NCBI GenBank assembly: GCA_022575985.1
Contig: JAKSXM010000007.1
Span: 51,986,501 to 52,050,500, forward strand
DNA: 64,000 bases
DNA from: Anagrus nilaparvatae
Lineage: Eukaryota > Arthropoda > Insecta > Hymenoptera > Mymaridae
Direction of reading: 5' to 3'
Shown in pieces: positions 61,498-64,000 of the stretch. Numbering within the stretch: the first letter of the stretch is position 1; each line of letters begins with the position of its first letter. Both the position numbers and the translations under genes were made by a program. The notes under the pieces are model-generated. The model had not been told where the DNA came from and did no database searches. It saw only the letters and a program-made list of their open reading frames with translations.

Positions 61498-63562
61498 ATG
61501 AGCGTTGCTTTAGCGACGATGGAGTCAAGATACGGGCTCCGTTTAGGATTAACAAATCATCATTTAGAACATCACCATCATTTACTACAAAATAATTTAA
61601 ATTTAAATTTACATCATTTACATCATCCATTACTAAGTCACCATCATCACAATATTCGTCAATTGACAACAACAACAACACCGCCGCAAAGTCCACCAGA
61701 ATCGCCAGAAATAAATGTACACGAAGAAGACGAAGATAATCAACGTGATAATGAAAATTCAATAGAAAGAAATTTACGATTTAGTATGGTTAACATATTA
61801 AAACCAGATTTTGGACGTGCTGCAATATTAAGTACATTAAAAACACAAGAAAAACATAGAAAAAAATTAAATACAACATCAAATTTACTGCTACCAAAAG
61901 ATTTAAGTTTAACATCATCATCACAAACATCATCTGGCAGATTATCAGTACAATCACCAGTATCAACAACATTAAGCAGAAGTAACAGTCTTGAAAGTTT
62001 AGCAAGTAATAGAAGTTCTTTAACTGGTGGAAGTGGCTCAATAAACGGCGGTGCGACGCCGTCAATTTGCTCATCTTCAGCATCAACAACTTCTGGCATC
62101 GATTCGATAAGTAGTAACGACAGTAATAATTCAACTAATAATTCAAATAGCAATAATCAAAGTCATTGGCCAGCATGGATTTATTGCACAAGATATTCAG
62201 ATAGACCTTCTTCTGGTTAGTATTATAATTCTTATCTTAAACGGATATAAATTGATAAATTTTTTTTGCAAAATTTTTTTAACAAACCGGAAACATTAAG
62301 ATATCTTATAATATTCTATTTATTAATAAAAATTAATCTCGTTTATTTAATATTTCTTAAGATTTTTTTGATGATTTATTGCAATCTTTATTTAAATAGG
62401 AAGTTAAATTATCAATATTATGTGGGCAATTAAATTTTAGATATTTCATAATATTAATCGACCGGATTTCTTGTATTAAATTATTGCATTAAAATTTATT
62501 TACACAATTTAATTTATTTATTAAAATAAAAAATGTCATAATTTTTAAATAAATGAAAATGTTCACCATTTTTGCACTGTTATTAAAATAAAATGTATAA
62601 TTTTATATTAAATGATACTGTTTTTTTAAATAGCATTTTTTATTGTAATTTTGTCATTTCCCACACTACAGGCTAATTATGTTAATATTTCCGTTAAAGT
62701 TGAATATTTATTATTAATCAAAATTATTAAATTTAATTACAATAAAAATTTTTTGCTTTAATAATCAAAAGAAAATTATACACTGTTTTTTTTTATAATT
62801 ACGTTTTTCTTTACCCCCTTTTCTGTATAAAAAACTCAATTTATGTGCTTTTGAAAAAAAAATTGTTTGTTTTTTATTATAAGTAATGAAATAAATGTGT
62901 ATGAAACCACATACAAGTTTTTTTTTATTTTAATTTAAAAAATAGTTTAAGAAAAACTGACTGTTTTATTAATTTCGTGTGAATAAAGATTTATTTTTCT
63001 CTCACTCTTTAGTGGTTTTTTTTTTGTAAGAAAAAAGTTTATTACGAAGGTTTTTCATTACTTGTACATTTTTGCGGTTAATGTGTAATTTAATTATGTA
63101 ATAACGTTTTGGTGTTTAATGTGTCTATTGACGTTTTATTTTTAATTTTTGGGATTTTATGGGTTTAATTTTGTAAGAAAATTTAAATAATTTTTAATAA
63201 CGTAATATTTTAATTTGCTTGTTACAGGACCACGATCACGTCGTATAAAACGTACCCCTAGTGAAAAGAAATCATCACCAGAAGATAAAAGACCACGCAC
63301 AGCATTTAATGCTGAACAATTAGCAAAATTAAAAAAAGAATTTGTCGAAAATCGTTATTTAACAGAACAACGTAGACAAAAATTATCATTAGATTTAGGT
63401 TTAAACGAAGCACAGATAAAAATTTGGTTTCAAAATAAACGTGCTAAAATGAAAAAATCAACTGGACAAAAAAATCCATTAGCAATAAGTTTAATGGCAC
63501 AAGGTTTATACAATCATTCAACAGTACCGGTTGACGAAGACGGTGAAGAAATTTTAACATAA
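61498..63562 (+). CDS. en: Engrailed homeodomain transcription factor, two exons
   Basis: Engrailed is a nuclear homeodomain repressor that sets posterior compartment identity in arthropod segments. Exons are 61498-62215 and 63228-63562, joined by G|GTTAGT and TTACAG|GA, and encode 350 residues. In order: a His/Asn/Leu-rich N-terminus (20-52); an acidic stretch; the EH1 Groucho-binding motif [12 protein letters not shown] (95-106); a Ser/Thr/Asn-rich linker; the EH2 motif [17 protein letters not shown] (224-240) that contacts Extradenticle; the homeodomain, starting around EDKRPRTAF and carrying [10 protein letters not shown] in helix 3; and the EH5 tail ([15 protein letters not shown]). The intron sits directly after SSG, the conserved en/inv position, and the homeobox itself is uninterrupted. 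The next residues are PRSRR with no separate Arg-Ser insert before the Pro, which points to engrailed rather than invected. I chose the ATG at 61498 because MESRYG-like and EH1 sequence follow and the frame closes upstream; Met8 is an alternative start. Confidence 0.96.
62216..63227 (+). other. en: engrailed intron
   Basis: This 1,012 bp intron lies between the EH2 motif and the homeodomain. It is A/T-rich with long T tracts. I looked for a microexon that would add Arg-Ser between Gly240 and Pro241 in the right phase. The exon junction is in phase 1 and the next exon starts GA, so a 6-nt insert could not give Arg-Ser before the Pro here. I see no other gene in it. Confidence 0.9.
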
Positions 63563-63829
63563 ATTTGTATAGAATTTATTTATTTGAAGAAAAATTTTTG
63601 TTTGTGATCATATTTTTAAGTCTTATATTTATATATGCAATATTTATTATTAAATACCAAATTATTTTTTGATTTATAATTTAAATATTACCCCAGTGTC
63701 TTCAGTATATTTATCGATATAAGTCTTATTATTTATTTGTCATTTCTCACGAAATCATGATATTATAGGAGTTTTCCACTATCACTCGTAGAAAATTATA
63801 TATTTTTTTGATTTAATAATTTATAACAA

Positions 63830-63835
63830 AATAAA
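63830..63835 (+). other. en: Candidate engrailed polyadenylation signal AATAAA
   Basis: This is an AATAAA hexamer about 270 bp past the stop codon. The hexamer is common by chance in DNA of this composition, so support is positional only. Confidence 0.25.
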
Positions 63836-64000
63836 AAACTATAGTTTTAATATTAGATAATAATGCAGTTACGATATAATAATAATAATATAAAATTTTT
63901 ATTTTCTTTTGTCGAGGTTATAGACAAATTATTATTATTATGGATTAAATTGTCAACTTATATATTAGGTATATATACTGACTATTATTTATATGTATAT

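Noticed and set aside
61469..62153. Open frames on the strand opposite engrailed exon 1
   Set aside because: They are shadows of the engrailed coding sequence, rich in Leu/Asp/Val from reversed His/Asn/Thr codons.
1..64000. CRISPR array, bacterial operon or integrated virus
   Set aside because: No regular short repeats with unique spacers, no prokaryotic gene organisation and no viral reading frames are visible.

Overview
The window is strongly A/T-rich eukaryotic nuclear DNA, almost certainly from an insect. It has low gene density, short introns, many mobile-element remnants and a recognisable arthropod engrailed gene. No virus, plasmid or bacterial operon is visible. The A/T content and element load would suit an aphid-parasitoid braconid wasp, but that placement is a guess; 'insect' is the supported statement.

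Only two genes are secure. On the minus strand at about 40.5-42.8 kb lies a nine-exon (first exon unresolved) UFM1-specific protease 2 gene, ufsp2. It has a consistent chain of splice sites and the Cys plus Asp-Pro-His catalytic elements. On the plus strand at 61.5-63.6 kb lies a two-exon engrailed gene with its EH1 repressor motif, the WPAW PBC-binding motif, an uninterrupted homeobox and the EH5 tail. It lacks the RS insert typical of invected. The roughly 18 kb between them is an intergenic domain with scattered G-rich, Sp/KLF-like boxes just upstream of engrailed.

The rest is non-coding DNA populated by mobile elements. From left to right: a foldback inserted in a hairpin-bearing repeat (0-0.4 kb); a TA-flanked MITE lying directly against a hAT-like element (9.7-11.1 kb); a diverged foldback (13.0-14.0 kb); a TA-flanked MITE (15.2-15.6 kb, second copy at 30.9 kb); a Ginger-like element with a broken integrase C-terminus (19.3-20.5 kb); a hAT-like element with a TTAA-flanked element nested in it (21.8-24.0 kb); more foldbacks (24.2, 25.3, 28.5 kb); an inverted duplication with two 483 bp arms (36.9-38.6 kb); a second Ginger-like element with identical 211 bp ends sitting 66 bp past the ufsp2 stop; and a satellite array with three-monomer periodicity (54.4-56.6 kb).

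The most unusual signal is a dispersed module seen eleven times on both strands: a TATA-type box and a conserved CATTTC..TT.CGAGA box at a constant total length of 32 bp, with little else shared around it. It looks like a fixed-geometry mini-promoter or recognition site rather than an ordinary transposon end, and I do not recognise it.
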